Source: Fluviicola sp.
GTDB taxonomy: Bacteria > Bacteroidota > Bacteroidia > Flavobacteriales_D > Crocinitomicaceae
Reading direction: 5' to 3'
NCBI GenBank assembly: GCA_021300395.1
Contig: JAJTEO010000005.1
Location: 1-42,452 of the forward strand
Length of the DNA stretch: 42,452 nucleotides
Of this stretch, positions 9,587 to 18,785 are shown piece by piece (position 1 is the first letter of the stretch; each line of letters starts with the position of its first letter). Position numbers and translations under genes: made by a program. A model generated the notes under the pieces. That model ran no database searches, was not told the origin of the DNA, and saw only the letters and a program-made list of their open reading frames with translations.

Positions 9587-9799
9587 TTAATCCTTATTTT
9601 TCAATAAATAATACAAATTTATAATTACAATTGCTCCGTTAGTTATAATTACAGGAATTGCAGATGATAGAACACCATATGATATAAATGCAGCGCATCC
9701 AAAAATATTTACAATTCTTAGTTTTTTAATATCTTTCATTAGGAAAGAAGTTAACACTAAAAATGAAGCAATATAACCAATAATTTCAGTTAAATTCAT
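9587..9799 (-). CDS. Small YgjV-like inner-membrane protein
   Basis: The ATG at 9799 gives 70 residues starting MNLTEIIGYIASFLVLTSF. A longer reading from 9829 would start inside the aspS terminator hairpin and adds a non-conserved stretch, so it was not used. The protein is almost entirely hydrophobic, with two or three membrane helices and short charged loops (MKDIKKLRIVN, LLKNKD). It resembles the YgjV/SemiSWEET-like small membrane protein group (pattern IGYxASxxxxxSFxxKxxxxLRxxN). SemiSWEET proteins transport sugars as dimers, but the substrate here cannot be told. It is the first gene of the operon with DUF3050 and DUF983. Confidence 0.65.
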   Translation of the reverse strand: MNLTEIIGYIASFLVLTSFLMKDIKKLRIVNIFGCAAFISYGVLSSAIPVIITNGAIVIINLYYLLKNKD

Positions 9800-9816
9800 A
9801 GTAATAGTTTGTATGT

Positions 9817-9846
9817 AAAAAAGGCACAATTTAAAACTGTGCCTTT
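9817..9846 (-). terminator. Intrinsic terminator of aspS
   Basis: A perfect 9-bp stem (AAAGGCACA at 9820-9828 with TGTGCCTTT at 9838-9846) is followed on the minus strand by a T6 run. It lies 8 bp after the aspS stop codon. Confidence 0.9.
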
Positions 9847-9853
9847 CGATTTA

Positions 9854-11599
9854 TTATAAAGTTGAAATTCCTAATTCTTTCAATTGGTCAGCGTGAAGGG
9901 GTGATGGTGCATCAATCATTACATCACGTCCACTATTGTTTTTTGGGAATGCGATATAATCTCTAATTGAATCTGAACCGCCCATCGTTGCAACTAATCG
10001 ATCTAATCCGAATGCTAATCCACCGTGTGGAGGAGCTCCATATTCAAACGCATTCATTAAGAATCCAAATTGAGCTTGAGCTTCTTCTTTTGTAAATCCT
10101 AATAAATCAAACATTCTTGATTGTAAATCTCTATCGTGAATACGAATTGATCCACCACCTAACTCAACACCATTCATTGCTAAGTCATAAGCATTTGCTC
10201 TTACTTTTCCTGGTTCTGTTTGAATTAAATGCATGTCTTCTGGTTTAGGAGAAGTAAAAGGGTGGTGCATAGCATGGTAACGATTTGAGTCTTCGTCCCA
10301 TTCTAATAATGGAAAATCTAATACCCATAAAGGAGCAAATTCATTTGGATTTCTTAATCCTAATTCATTCCCCATGTGAAGTCGTAATTCATTCATTTGT
10401 TTTCTTACTTTATCCAAATCTCCAGATAAAACAAGTAATAAATCTCCAGCTTTAGCGTTTGCTTTTTCAGCCCATTTTGCTAATTCTTCTTCTGAATAGA
10501 ATTTATCTACTGAACTTTTGAATGTACCATCTTCGTTACAACGTAAATAAACTAATCCTTTTGCTCCGATTTGTGGACGTTTAACCCAATCAGTTAAAGC
10601 ATCTAATTGCTTTCTTGTATAAACTGCTGCTTGTTCTGCATTGATTGCTAAAATAGCTTCTGCATCATCAAAAACAGGGAAACCTTTCCCTTTAGTTAAT
10701 TCAGTTAAATCAACGAATTCCATTCCGAAACGGATATCTGGTTTATCTGAACCATATTTTTCACTCGCTTCAGCATAAGTCATTCTTGGGAAAGCTCCTT
10801 CGAATTCAATTCCACGAACAGTTTTAAATAAGTGTTTGATTAAACCTTCGAATGTTTGTAAAATATCTTCTTGCTCTACAAAAGCCATTTCACAATCTAT
10901 TTGTGTGAATTCTGGCTGTCTATCCGCTCTTAAATCTTCATCACGGAAACATTTTACGATCTGATAATAACGATCAAATCCAGAAACCATTAATAATTGT
11001 TTGAATGTTTGTGGAGATTGTGGCAATGCATAAAACTGACCTTCATTCATTCTTGAAGGAACAACGAAATCTCTAGCACCTTCAGGAGTAGATTTAATTA
11101 AATATGGCGTTTCCACATCTAAGAAATCTTGACTATCTAAATATTTACGAGTTTCTAAAGCAACTTTATTACGCAATCTTAATTTTTCTTGAACAGGATT
11201 ACGACGTAAATCTAAATATCTGTATTGAGCTCTTAATTCTTCACCACCATCTGTATTATCTTCAATTGTAAATGGAGGTGTTTTTGCAGCATTTAAAATT
11301 GTAATTTCAGTAACTAAAATTTCAATTTCACCTGTAGGAATTTGATTGTTTTTACTTGAACGTTCAATTACTTTTCCTGTAACTTGAATAACAAATTCAC
11401 GACCTAACTTAGAAGCTGTTGTTGCTAATTCAGCATTGTCTTCTGCATTAAATGCTAATTGTGTAATTCCATAACGATCACGTAAATCGATAAAAGTCAT
11501 TCCACCTAAGTTACGAGAACGTTGTACCCAACCTGATAAGGTCACAGTATTTCCTATATTAGAAAGGCGTAATTCGCCACAAGTATGAGATCTATACAT
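9854..11599 (-). CDS. aspS: Aspartate--tRNA ligase
   Basis: This 581-residue protein has the usual length for bacterial AspRS and charges tRNA-Asp with aspartate in the cytoplasm. It begins with an OB-fold anticodon-binding domain ([23 protein letters not shown], residues about 19-41). The class II catalytic core follows, with [20 protein letters not shown], motif 2 ([18 protein letters not shown]) and motif 3 ([15 protein letters not shown]). Between motifs 2 and 3 is the bacterial GAD insertion domain (about 280-420). The bacterial architecture leaves discriminating versus non-discriminating specificity undecided. It is monocistronic by appearance, with its own promoter-like box upstream and a strong terminator downstream. 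Confidence 0.97.
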   Translation of the reverse strand: MYRSHTCGELRLSNIGNTVTLSGWVQRSRNLGGMTFIDLRDRYGITQLAFNAEDNAELATTASKLGREFVIQVTGKVIERSSKNNQIPTGEIEILVTEITILNAAKTPPFTIEDNTDGGEELRAQYRYLDLRRNPVQEKLRLRNKVALETRKYLDSQDFLDVETPYLIKSTPEGARDFVVPSRMNEGQFYALPQSPQTFKQLLMVSGFDRYYQIVKCFRDEDLRADRQPEFTQIDCEMAFVEQEDILQTFEGLIKHLFKTVRGIEFEGAFPRMTYAEASEKYGSDKPDIRFGMEFVDLTELTKGKGFPVFDDAEAILAINAEQAAVYTRKQLDALTDWVKRPQIGAKGLVYLRCNEDGTFKSSVDKFYSEEELAKWAEKANAKAGDLLLVLSGDLDKVRKQMNELRLHMGNELGLRNPNEFAPLWVLDFPLLEWDEDSNRYHAMHHPFTSPKPEDMHLIQTEPGKVRANAYDLAMNGVELGGGSIRIHDRDLQSRMFDLLGFTKEEAQAQFGFLMNAFEYGAPPHGGLAFGLDRLVATMGGSDSIRDYIAFPKNNSGRDVMIDAPSPLHADQLKELGISTL

Positions 11600-11618
11600 T
11601 TTTTCTTTTTTGATTTTA

Positions 11619-11626
11619 CAAATGTA
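11619..11626 (-). promoter_or_regulatory. Candidate -7 box of aspS promoter
   Basis: On the minus strand this reads TACATTTG, a full match to the Bacteroidota -7 consensus TANNTTTG, 20 bp upstream of the aspS ATG. No TTG was found at the usual 17-23 bp upstream, so the promoter is only half supported. Confidence 0.45.
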
Positions 11627-11686
11627 ATCATTCAGTTAGAATTTAAACTTAATGAAAGTAGATATTCAAACTGAATAATTTAAAAT

Positions 11687-11713
11687 AAAAAAAGGTGTCC
11701 ATTAAGAACACCT
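11687..11713 (-). terminator. Intrinsic terminator of the carboxylase gene
   Basis: The stem AGGTGT/ACACCT (11693-11698 with 11708-11713) is followed on the minus strand by a run of seven T. It lies about 20 bp after the stop codon of the acyl-CoA carboxylase beta subunit. Confidence 0.8.
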
Positions 11714-11734
11714 ATTAATAACAGTAATTATATT

Positions 11735-13276
11735 TTATAAAGGAATATTACCATGTTTTTTCATTGGTAATACTTCCGCTTTATTTTCTAACATTTTTAA
11801 GGCATTTATTAATTCGCTTCTTGTTTCTTCAGGAAGAATCACATCATCTACAAATCCTCTTTCAGCTGCTCTGTATGGATTGGCAAATTTTTCAGCATAT
11901 TCAGCTTCTTTTTCTAACCATTTTTCTTGTGGGTCGTTTGCTTCAGAAATTTCTTTTTTGAAGATAATTTCGGCAGCTCCTTTTGCCCCCATAACTGCAA
12001 TTTCAGCAGTTGGCCAAGCAAACACTAAATCGGCACCAATATTTTTTGAGTTCATTACATCGTATGCACCACCATATGCTTTTCTTGTAATTACTGTAAT
12101 TCTAGGAACAGTTGCTTCTGAGAATGCATATAATAATTTAGCACCATGTGTAATGATTCCTCTCCATTCTTGATCAGTTCCAGGTAAGAATCCAGGCACA
12201 TCTTCCAATACTAATAATGGAATATTAAATGAATCACAGAATCGAACGAAACGAGCAGATTTTCTTGAAGCATCTATATCTAAAACTCCAGCCATTGAAG
12301 AAGGTTGATTAGCAACAATACCAATTGTTTTCCCTTCTAAACGACCAAAACCTACAACAATATTTTTAGCATAATCTTCTTGTACTTCACGGAAACTATT
12401 ATCATCAATGATACAATCAACCACTTTGCGAATGTCATAAGGTAAAGTTGAGTTTGCAGGAAGTATAGAAGTAATAGTATTGTTTTTCGAAGTATTAAAT
12501 TCAAAAACAGAAGGTTTTGGAGCTAATTGATTTGCATTTTGAGGAATATAAGTCATGAAGTCACGAACTTTTTTCAAACATTCTACATCGTTTGAAGCAG
12601 TAAAGTGATTCACACCTGATTTTTCAGCATGTGTTTTTGCACCACCTAAATCTTCCGATGTAACTTCCTCATGAGTAACTGTTTTCACAACATTAGGACC
12701 TGTAACAAACATGTAAGAAGTTTCTTCAACCATGAAAACAAAGTCTGTCAAAGCAGGAGAATATACTGCACCACCTGCACAAGGGCCCATAATCACACTT
12801 ATTTGAGGGATAACACCAGAAGCTCTTGTATTTCTGTAAAAAATATCGGCATAACCAGCTAAAGAAACAACACCTTCTTGAATACGTGCACCACCAGAAT
12901 CATTTAAACCAATAACAGGTGCTCCATTTTTCATTGCTAAATCCATTACTCTACAGATTTTTTCTGCATGTGTTTCAGATAAAGAACCTCCTAAAACAGT
13001 AAAATCTTGTGAAAAAACATAAACCATTCTTCCATGAATAGTCCCATAACCCGTAACCACCCCATCACCAGGATATTTTTGTTTTTCTAAACCAAAATAA
13101 GTCGAACGATGCTCAACAAACATTCCGATTTCTTGAAAAGAACCTTCATCTAATAAAAGTGTTATTCTTTCACGAGCATTTAATTTACCTTGAGAATGTT
13201 GTTTATCAATACGAGCTTTTCCTCCTCCTACTTTTGAAGCTTCTCGACGGTTTATTAATTCAAGATTTTTGTCCAT
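11735..13276 (-). CDS. Acyl-CoA (propionyl-CoA type) carboxylase beta subunit / carboxyltransferase
   Basis: This 513-residue cytoplasmic protein transfers carboxyl from biotin to an acyl-CoA, most likely propionyl-CoA to give methylmalonyl-CoA. It contains the two crotonase-like carboxyltransferase halves. The N-terminal CoA site shows [13 protein letters not shown] and [16 protein letters not shown]; the C-terminal biotin site shows [16 protein letters not shown] and [13 protein letters not shown]. Length and motifs match PccB and the methylmalonyl-CoA decarboxylase alpha group, and not the shorter AccD. No biotin carboxylase or biotin carrier gene lies next to it, so the partner subunits must be elsewhere. 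It has its own promoter and terminator and seems monocistronic. Confidence 0.92.
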   Translation of the reverse strand: MDKNLELINRREASKVGGGKARIDKQHSQGKLNARERITLLLDEGSFQEIGMFVEHRSTYFGLEKQKYPGDGVVTGYGTIHGRMVYVFSQDFTVLGGSLSETHAEKICRVMDLAMKNGAPVIGLNDSGGARIQEGVVSLAGYADIFYRNTRASGVIPQISVIMGPCAGGAVYSPALTDFVFMVEETSYMFVTGPNVVKTVTHEEVTSEDLGGAKTHAEKSGVNHFTASNDVECLKKVRDFMTYIPQNANQLAPKPSVFEFNTSKNNTITSILPANSTLPYDIRKVVDCIIDDNSFREVQEDYAKNIVVGFGRLEGKTIGIVANQPSSMAGVLDIDASRKSARFVRFCDSFNIPLLVLEDVPGFLPGTDQEWRGIITHGAKLLYAFSEATVPRITVITRKAYGGAYDVMNSKNIGADLVFAWPTAEIAVMGAKGAAEIIFKKEISEANDPQEKWLEKEAEYAEKFANPYRAAERGFVDDVILPEETRSELINALKMLENKAEVLPMKKHGNIPL

Positions 13277-13312
13277 TATTGTTAAAGTTTATGTCCATTT
13301 GGATAATGTACG

Positions 13313-13341
13313 CAAAGATAAACTTTATTCATTAATACAAA
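13313..13341 (-). promoter_or_regulatory. Promoter of the carboxylase gene
   Basis: On the minus strand the sequence is TTTG (13338-13341), 17 bp, then TATCTTTG (13313-13320). This fits the Flavobacterium consensus TTG-N17-23-TANNTTTG in both boxes and spacing. The ATG is 36 bp downstream. Confidence 0.75.
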
Positions 13342-13521
13342 ATTTTGAAAAAAGAATATTAATAAATAAATCCTAAATATATAAGATTAATTATTTGCTA
13401 ATTTATTTTAGCGTTTTAATTAGATATCGACTTTTTGTATAAAATGATATTTCTTTTTAAAGAAAATTTTAGTACTTTTAGCATACTTAGTTAAAATGCA
13501 AACTCTATAATATTTATTACT

Positions 13522-15201
13522 ATGAAAAAATTTCTCCTTTTAGGTAGTCTTTCTCTATTGACTTCAATTGTCAGTCTTGCTACCACAAAATCTAGTCGGA
13601 TTGATAAAGATATTCCGGTTCATTTTATTTCAACACCAGATTTAACCCAGGTAAAAACAGAAGATGCAAAAAATGATAAAAATGGAATGTTTTATCGTAT
13701 AGGAGTGTTTTCATATACAAATATCACAAATATCAATTCTGGGAAATGGAGTGTTTTGCCAACTGGAGAAAAAATGTGGCAATTGAATATTAAACATCCT
13801 GGAGCTGAAGCATTGAGTTTTTTATTTAGTTCATTTAATCTTTCAAAAGGTTCAATTTTTTATATTGAAAACAAAAAAGGGGAGAGAGTTTCTGATGTTT
13901 TAACAAAGGATGATATTTTAGAATACAATCAACAACATATTGCTTTGTGTTTCGGAGATGATTTAATATTAACATTAATTGATCCAGCAAATGTTGAACA
14001 ATCTGAATTCATGTTAGATAAAATAATTTATAATTATCGCTCTACTGGAAATCCAAGCCTTTCAAAAATTAACGAATCTGACGCAGCATGTGAGGTTAAT
14101 GTTAATTGTTCAGAGGGCACTAATTATCAAGATGAAAAAAGAGGGGTAGCTAGAATTTATGTTGTTGGAAATTCAGGTGCTGGATGGTGTTCAGGATCGT
14201 TAATTAACAATATTGGAAATGATTGCAAGCCTTATTTTTTATCAGCTTTACATTGTGGACCTTCACCAACAACTACTGTTCAACAAATGGCTACTTGGAA
14301 ATTTTATTTTAATTACGAGTCTCCAAACTGTACAAATCCAACAACTGCCGGAACATTAGCTAGTAAATATGTTACGGGTTGTGTCAGAATATCAGACTCG
14401 AATGATAATAATGGTTCAAATATTACAAAGTCAGATTTTTTATTAGTTCAGTTAGGTACATTAGCTAATGAAGCAACAACTATTAACAAATTAATTACTT
14501 TTAACGCATACTGGAATGGATGGGACGCTAATAATACAGTTGTAAATTCAGGTGTAAGTATTCATCACCCTTCAGGCGATATTAAAAAAATATCAACTTT
14601 TTCAACGAATTTAATTTCATCAACTTGGGCAAGTACTCCAAACACACATTGGAGAGTTGTTTGGGCTGCAACTACAAATGGTCATGGTGTTACTGAAGGA
14701 GGCTCTTCAGGTTCTCCAATATTTACATATAATAGTGGAAACTCAAGAATTATTGGAACTTTATCAGGAGGTTCATCTTATTGTACAGCAACATCTTCAC
14801 CAGATTTATACGGAAAACTTTCTTATCATTGGACTAATAATGGAACTTCTTCTAATCAACAGCTTAAGCCATTTTTAGATCCAAATAGTACAGGAACTTT
14901 AGTTATGAACGGATCATCAAATCCATGTAATTTTGTTGGTTTATCGGAAAAAACATTAAATAATGATGTGAAAGTTTATCCTAATCCAACAGTTGACATT
15001 ATTAATGTCGATTTAAATGCTTTAGCAAATCAAAAAGTAGAAATTTCTATTTTAGACATGACAGGAAAAGTAATTTATACATCAAATTCTTCTGCAGGTA
15101 ATTTAGTTAAAATTGATATTTCATCTTTTGGTAAAGGTATTTATCAAGTAATTTTAAAATCTGAAGGGCAACAATTGGTTCAAAGAATTTCTAAGTTATA
15201 A
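13522..15201 (+). CDS. Secreted lysyl-endopeptidase-like serine protease with T9SS type A sorting domain
   Basis: This 559-residue protein begins with a signal peptide (MKKFLLLGSLSLLTSIVSLA) and a propeptide-like region (about 21-190). The catalytic domain (about 195-455) is a chymotrypsin-fold S1 protease of the lysyl endopeptidase type, with His244 in FLSALHCGP, Asp305 in KSDFLLVQL and Ser396 in TEGGSSGSPIF. Many cysteines suggest extracellular disulfides. The last roughly 75 residues (VYPNPTVDIINVDL, ILDMTGKVIY, GKGIYQVILKS, QRISKL) form the type A T9SS C-terminal domain (TIGR04183). The protein is therefore likely exported through the outer membrane and processed. Lys specificity is typical of the closest known enzymes but cannot be proven from sequence alone. 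Confidence 0.92.
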   Translation: MKKFLLLGSLSLLTSIVSLATTKSSRIDKDIPVHFISTPDLTQVKTEDAKNDKNGMFYRIGVFSYTNITNINSGKWSVLPTGEKMWQLNIKHPGAEALSFLFSSFNLSKGSIFYIENKKGERVSDVLTKDDILEYNQQHIALCFGDDLILTLIDPANVEQSEFMLDKIIYNYRSTGNPSLSKINESDAACEVNVNCSEGTNYQDEKRGVARIYVVGNSGAGWCSGSLINNIGNDCKPYFLSALHCGPSPTTTVQQMATWKFYFNYESPNCTNPTTAGTLASKYVTGCVRISDSNDNNGSNITKSDFLLVQLGTLANEATTINKLITFNAYWNGWDANNTVVNSGVSIHHPSGDIKKISTFSTNLISSTWASTPNTHWRVVWAATTNGHGVTEGGSSGSPIFTYNSGNSRIIGTLSGGSSYCTATSSPDLYGKLSYHWTNNGTSSNQQLKPFLDPNSTGTLVMNGSSNPCNFVGLSEKTLNNDVKVYPNPTVDIINVDLNALANQKVEISILDMTGKVIYTSNSSAGNLVKIDISSFGKGIYQVILKSEGQQLVQRISKL

Positions 15202-15220
15202 TTCTAAAATTCATTACATG

Positions 15221-15251
15221 AAAGGTCAACTATTAGTTGGCCTTTTTTTTT
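15221..15251 (+). terminator. Intrinsic terminator of the secreted protease gene
   Basis: An 11-bp stem (AAAGGTCAACT with AGTTGGCCTTT, one G-U pair, 3-nt loop) leads straight into a T9 run. It lies 20 bp after the stop codon. Confidence 0.92.
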
Positions 15252-15283
15252 GTTTTTATGACTGATTTCTGAGAAATTTAGAC

Positions 15284-15291
15284 TAATTTTG
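15284..15291 (+). promoter_or_regulatory. Candidate -7 box upstream of purH
   Basis: TAATTTTG is a full match to TANNTTTG, 22 bp before the purH ATG. No TTG box lies at 17-23 bp upstream; the nearest TTTG is 31 bp away, so support is partial. Confidence 0.45.
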
Positions 15292-15313
15292 CACTTCCTT
15301 TTTAAGTTTAAAG

Positions 15314-16767
15314 ATGAGCACATCAAAAAAAATTACATCAGCATTAATTTCAGTATTCGATAAAACGGGTTTAGAGCCGATTGTTCGTAAATTACATGCT
15401 TACAATGTTACTATCTATTCAACCGGTGGTACACAATCATTTATTGAAGAATTGGGGATTCCAGTTGAAAGAGTAGAAGATTTAACTTCTTATCCTTCAA
15501 TTTTAGGAGGACGTGTTAAAACATTACACCCAAAAATTTTTGGTGGTATCTTAAACAGAAGAGATTTACAAGAAGATCAAGCACAAATCGCTGAGTTCGA
15601 AATTCCAAATTTGGATTTGGTAATCGTTGATTTATATCCTTTTGAAGCAACTGTTGCTTCAGGTGCGGCGCATGACGCAATAATTGAAAAAATCGATATC
15701 GGTGGTATTTCATTGATTCGTGCGGCAGCAAAAAATCATAAAGATGTTGTAATTATTCCAAGTCAAGCACAATATGCAAGATTTGAAGAAATTTTGACAA
15801 ATGGAGCAGGTTCAACTTCTTTAGAAGAACGCTATGCTTTTGCAAGAGATGCATTTAATGTATCTTCTCATTATGACACGCACATCTTTAATTATTTTAA
15901 TCAAGGAGAAACAGAAGCGTTTAAACAAAGTATTCAGCAAGCACAAGTTTTACGTTACGGAGAAAACCCTCATCAAAAAGGAATTTTCCACGGAGATTTA
16001 GATGCAATATTTGATAAATTACACGGTAAAGAATTGTCTTACAATAACTTGTTAGATGTTGATGCTGCTGTAAATTTAATGAATGAGTTCAAAAATGAAG
16101 ATCCAACATTTGCTATTTTAAAACACAATAATCCTTGTGGTTTAGCAATTCGTTCGACTTTAAAACAAGCTTACATTGATACATTGGCAGGTGATCCTGT
16201 GAGTGCATTTGGAGGAATTTTAATTGCTAACAAAGAAATTGATTTAGACACTGCTGTTGAAATCAACGAATTATTTTAGTTCAAAAAGATATTGCTTTAC
16301 CAAAACGTCAATTCAGAACTATTTTGAATGGTGTATTGGAACAAGATAAAGATTTAGTTACTGAAACAGCAGCACAATTAGAAACAAGAACAAAATTAAC
16401 ACCTTCTGAACAAGAAGTGAAAGATTTATTGTTTGCGAATAAAATTGTGAAACACGTGAAATCAAACACAATTGTTTTAGCGAAAGGTAATCAATTATTA
16501 GCATGTGGTACAGGACAAACTTCACGTGTTGATGCATTAACACAAGCAATTCATAAAGCAAAATCGTTTGGTTTTGATTTGAATGGTTCAGTTATGTCGT
16601 CAGATGCATTTTTTCCTTTCCCAGATTGTGTTGAAATCGCAGGAAATGAAGGAATTAAAGCAGTTATTCAACCAGGAGGATCAATTAAAGATGATCTTTC
16701 AATTGATTACTGTAATGAGCATAATATTGCAATGGTGTTCACAGGAAATAGACACTTCAAACATTAA
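15314..16767 (+). pseudogene. purH: purH (AICAR formyltransferase / IMP cyclohydrolase), disrupted by an internal frame-shifting deletion
   Basis: PurH catalyses the last two steps of purine synthesis. The first frame (15314-16279) holds the cyclohydrolase domain (MGS-like; STGGTQSFIEELG, SYPSILGGRVKTLHPKIFGG) and the start of the transformylase domain (RYGENPHQKG, KHNNPCG). It then stops at TAG 16277. The second frame, readable from about 16264 as QRIILVQKDIALPKRQFR and ending GNRHFKH at 16767, carries the rest. Relative to normal PurH (about 508 residues) roughly 24 residues are missing at the junction and the frame changes. At 16267-16277 the same bases encode NELF in the upstream frame and RIIL in the downstream frame, as expected for a deletion between two short direct repeats. 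If real, the transformylase is inactive; an assembly error is equally possible. Confidence 0.8.
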
Positions 16768-16861
16768 TTGAAATTTTTTTCACAAAAAGTGTAACAAAAT
16801 TTCAGTTTTTACGAAGAAACTATGTAACAATTCAAGCTTCTAAAAAAAGCACCAAGAGAAA

Positions 16862-17887
16862 ATGGGATTATTTAGCTTTTTAACGCAAGAGATTGCGATC
16901 GACTTAGGGACAGCGAATACACTAATTATCATGAATGATAAAGTAGTGGTAGATGAGCCGTCTATTGTTGCAAGAGACATTCAAAGTGGTAAAATTGTTG
17001 CCATTGGGAAGAAAGCACAACAAATGCACGGTAAAACGCACAAATTGATTGAAACGGTTCGTCCGTTGAAAGATGGTGTAATTGCGGATTTCCAAAGTGC
17101 AGAACAAATGATTCGTGGAATGATCAAAATGATTAATCCAGGTAGAAGTTTGTTTAATCCTGCTCTTCGAATGGTAATTTGTATACCTTCAGGTATTACT
17201 GAGGTAGAGAAACGAGCTGTACGTGATTCTGCTGAACATGCAGGAGCAAAAGAGGTATATTTAATTCATGAGCCAATGGCTGCTGCAATCGGTATCGGTA
17301 TCGATGTAGAAGAACCAATGGGTAACATGATTATTGATATAGGTGGTGGTACATCAGAAATTGCTGTCATCGCTTTAGGAGGTATTGTTTGTGATAAATC
17401 AATTCGTATTGCGGGTGATGATTTTACAAATGATATTGAAGAGTACATGCGTCGTCAACACAATATTTTGGTTGGTGAGCGTACTGCAGAGCAAATCAAA
17501 ATTCAAGTTGGTGCAGCTTTACCTGAATTAGATACTCCACCAGAAGATTTTGCTGTTCGTGGACGAGATTTAATGACAGGTATTCCAAAAGAGATTGTAG
17601 TTAGTTACACTGAGATTGCACATGCTTTAGATAAAACAATTTGTAAAATTGAAGAAGCGATTTTAAGTGCATTGGAGATGACTCCACCAGAATTATCTGC
17701 TGATATTTATAAAACAGGTATTTACTTAGCAGGTGGTGGTTCAATGTTGAGAGGATTAGATAAACGTATCTCTGCAAAAACAAAGTTACCAGTTCATATT
17801 GCTGAAGATCCACTTAGAGCGGTAGCAAGAGGAACAAGTATCGCATTGAAAAATGTAGAACGTTACCAATTCTTGATTAAAGATTAA
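16862..17887 (+). CDS. mreB: Rod shape-determining protein MreB
   Basis: This 341-residue bacterial actin has the usual length. It shows phosphate-1 (IDLGTANTLI), the central EPMAAAIGIGIDVEEP, phosphate-2 (IIDIGGGTSEIAVIALGGIV) and the adenosine motif (LAGGGSMLRGLD). It forms membrane-bound filaments that guide the elongation machinery. It heads the mre/mrd cluster but is followed by a terminator, so it may be transcribed separately from mreC onward. Only unremarkable AT-rich sequence (94 bp) separates it from purH. Confidence 0.97.
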   Translation: MGLFSFLTQEIAIDLGTANTLIIMNDKVVVDEPSIVARDIQSGKIVAIGKKAQQMHGKTHKLIETVRPLKDGVIADFQSAEQMIRGMIKMINPGRSLFNPALRMVICIPSGITEVEKRAVRDSAEHAGAKEVYLIHEPMAAAIGIGIDVEEPMGNMIIDIGGGTSEIAVIALGGIVCDKSIRIAGDDFTNDIEEYMRRQHNILVGERTAEQIKIQVGAALPELDTPPEDFAVRGRDLMTGIPKEIVVSYTEIAHALDKTICKIEEAILSALEMTPPELSADIYKTGIYLAGGGSMLRGLDKRISAKTKLPVHIAEDPLRAVARGTSIALKNVERYQFLIKD

Positions 17888-17906
17888 TATATTTCAATTA
17901 TATTTG
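17873..17906 (+). promoter_or_regulatory. Promoter for mreC-mreD-mrdA-rodA, overlapping the mreB end
   Basis: TTG (17873-17875), 23 bp, then TATATTTG (17899-17906) fits TTG-N17-23-TANNTTTG. The expected start of transcription (about 17911-17914) falls inside the left arm of the terminator hairpin that follows. Confidence 0.6.
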
Positions 17907-17907
17907 T

Positions 17908-17935
17908 AGTCCCGGGAAATTCTCGGGACTTTTTT
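17908..17935 (+). terminator. Intrinsic terminator after mreB
   Basis: AGTCCCGGGA pairs with TCTCGGGACT (10 bp, one G-U) around AAT, followed by a T6 run. It ends 10 bp before the mreC ATG. Confidence 0.88.
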
Positions 17936-17945
17936 CGTTTATATA

Positions 17946-18785
17946 ATGCATAATTTAAGGGCTTTTTTTCGACGTTTTCGAGTATTCTTATTGTTCGTTC
18001 TGTTGCAAGTATTTGCCTTGTCAAATTATTTTTCTTCATTAAATTTTCCTCGTTCTCAATACCTTACAACAGCATCTGCAGTAGCAGGATCATTTTTAAG
18101 TATTGAATATGAGTTTACGAAGCATTGGAACTTAAGCTCAAATAACGAAAAATTGCAAAAAGAGAACATTCGATTAAGAAAAAAGAATCCAAATACATTT
18201 ATTCGATTGAATAATGGAATCGTAAAAATAAACGATACATTATTTAAACAGCAATATGATTATATTCCTGCAGTTGTAATCAACTCAACATTCGATAAAC
18301 GAAACAATTACTTCACGTTAAATATTGGAAGTTCTAAGGGTGTAAAAAGAGGAGATGGTGTATTTTCTGACAAAGGAATTGTTGGAGTAATACACAATAC
18401 AAGTGCCAATTATGCAGTTGTTAAATCGGTACTTACTGCTGATATTAATTTAGATGTAATGATCGAAAATTCTGGCGCATTCGGATTATTAAAGTGGAAC
18501 GGGAGTAGTGCCCGTATTGGTTCAATAGATGGTATTTCAAACGATATTAAAATAAAAAAATGGTCTAAAGTTGTTACAAGAGGAGGTTCAGGAATTTTCC
18601 CTAGAGGAATAATGGTAGGAAGAATCTTGAAATTGGGAACAGTTGAAGGAAAACCACTATGGGATGTGTCATTAGTTTATTCAGAAGATTACAGAAAAAT
18701 TCAAAATGTTTACATTGTAAAGAATTTATTTCAAGAAGAGCAAAGTAAGTTAGAGGAAACAATACCAGAAGATAAAGAAGAATGA
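17946..18785 (+). CDS. mreC: Rod shape-determining protein MreC
   Basis: This 279-residue protein has one N-terminal membrane helix (RVFLLFVLLQVFALSNYF), a short coiled coil (about 65-85, NNEKLQKENIRLRKKN), and a periplasmic double beta-barrel region (VVINSTFDKRNNYFTLNIGS, RGDGVFSDKGIVGVI, VVTRGGSGIFPRGIMVGRI). This is the standard MreC layout. MreC activates PBP2 in the elongasome. Its end overlaps the mreD start by ATGA, indicating translational coupling. Confidence 0.93.
   Translation: MHNLRAFFRRFRVFLLFVLLQVFALSNYFSSLNFPRSQYLTTASAVAGSFLSIEYEFTKHWNLSSNNEKLQKENIRLRKKNPNTFIRLNNGIVKINDTLFKQQYDYIPAVVINSTFDKRNNYFTLNIGSSKGVKRGDGVFSDKGIVGVIHNTSANYAVVKSVLTADINLDVMIENSGAFGLLKWNGSSARIGSIDGISNDIKIKKWSKVVTRGGSGIFPRGIMVGRILKLGTVEGKPLWDVSLVYSEDYRKIQNVYIVKNLFQEEQSKLEETIPEDKEE

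Noticed and set aside
9800-9829. Longer start for the YgjV-like protein at 9829.
   Set aside because: It would begin inside the aspS terminator stem; ATG 9799 starts the conserved MNLTEIIGYIASF.
13380-13521. A promoter for the secreted protease gene.
   Set aside because: The AT-rich spacer has near matches such as TACTTTTA but no full TANNTTTG with a TTG at 17-23 bp, so none is claimed.
16261-16330. Programmed ribosomal frameshift in purH.
   Set aside because: No slippery heptamer or following pseudoknot was seen, and about 24 conserved codons are missing, which a frameshift cannot restore.
16862-17813. Minus-strand open frames inside mreB.
   Set aside because: They lie wholly within a highly conserved gene and show no recognisable protein features.
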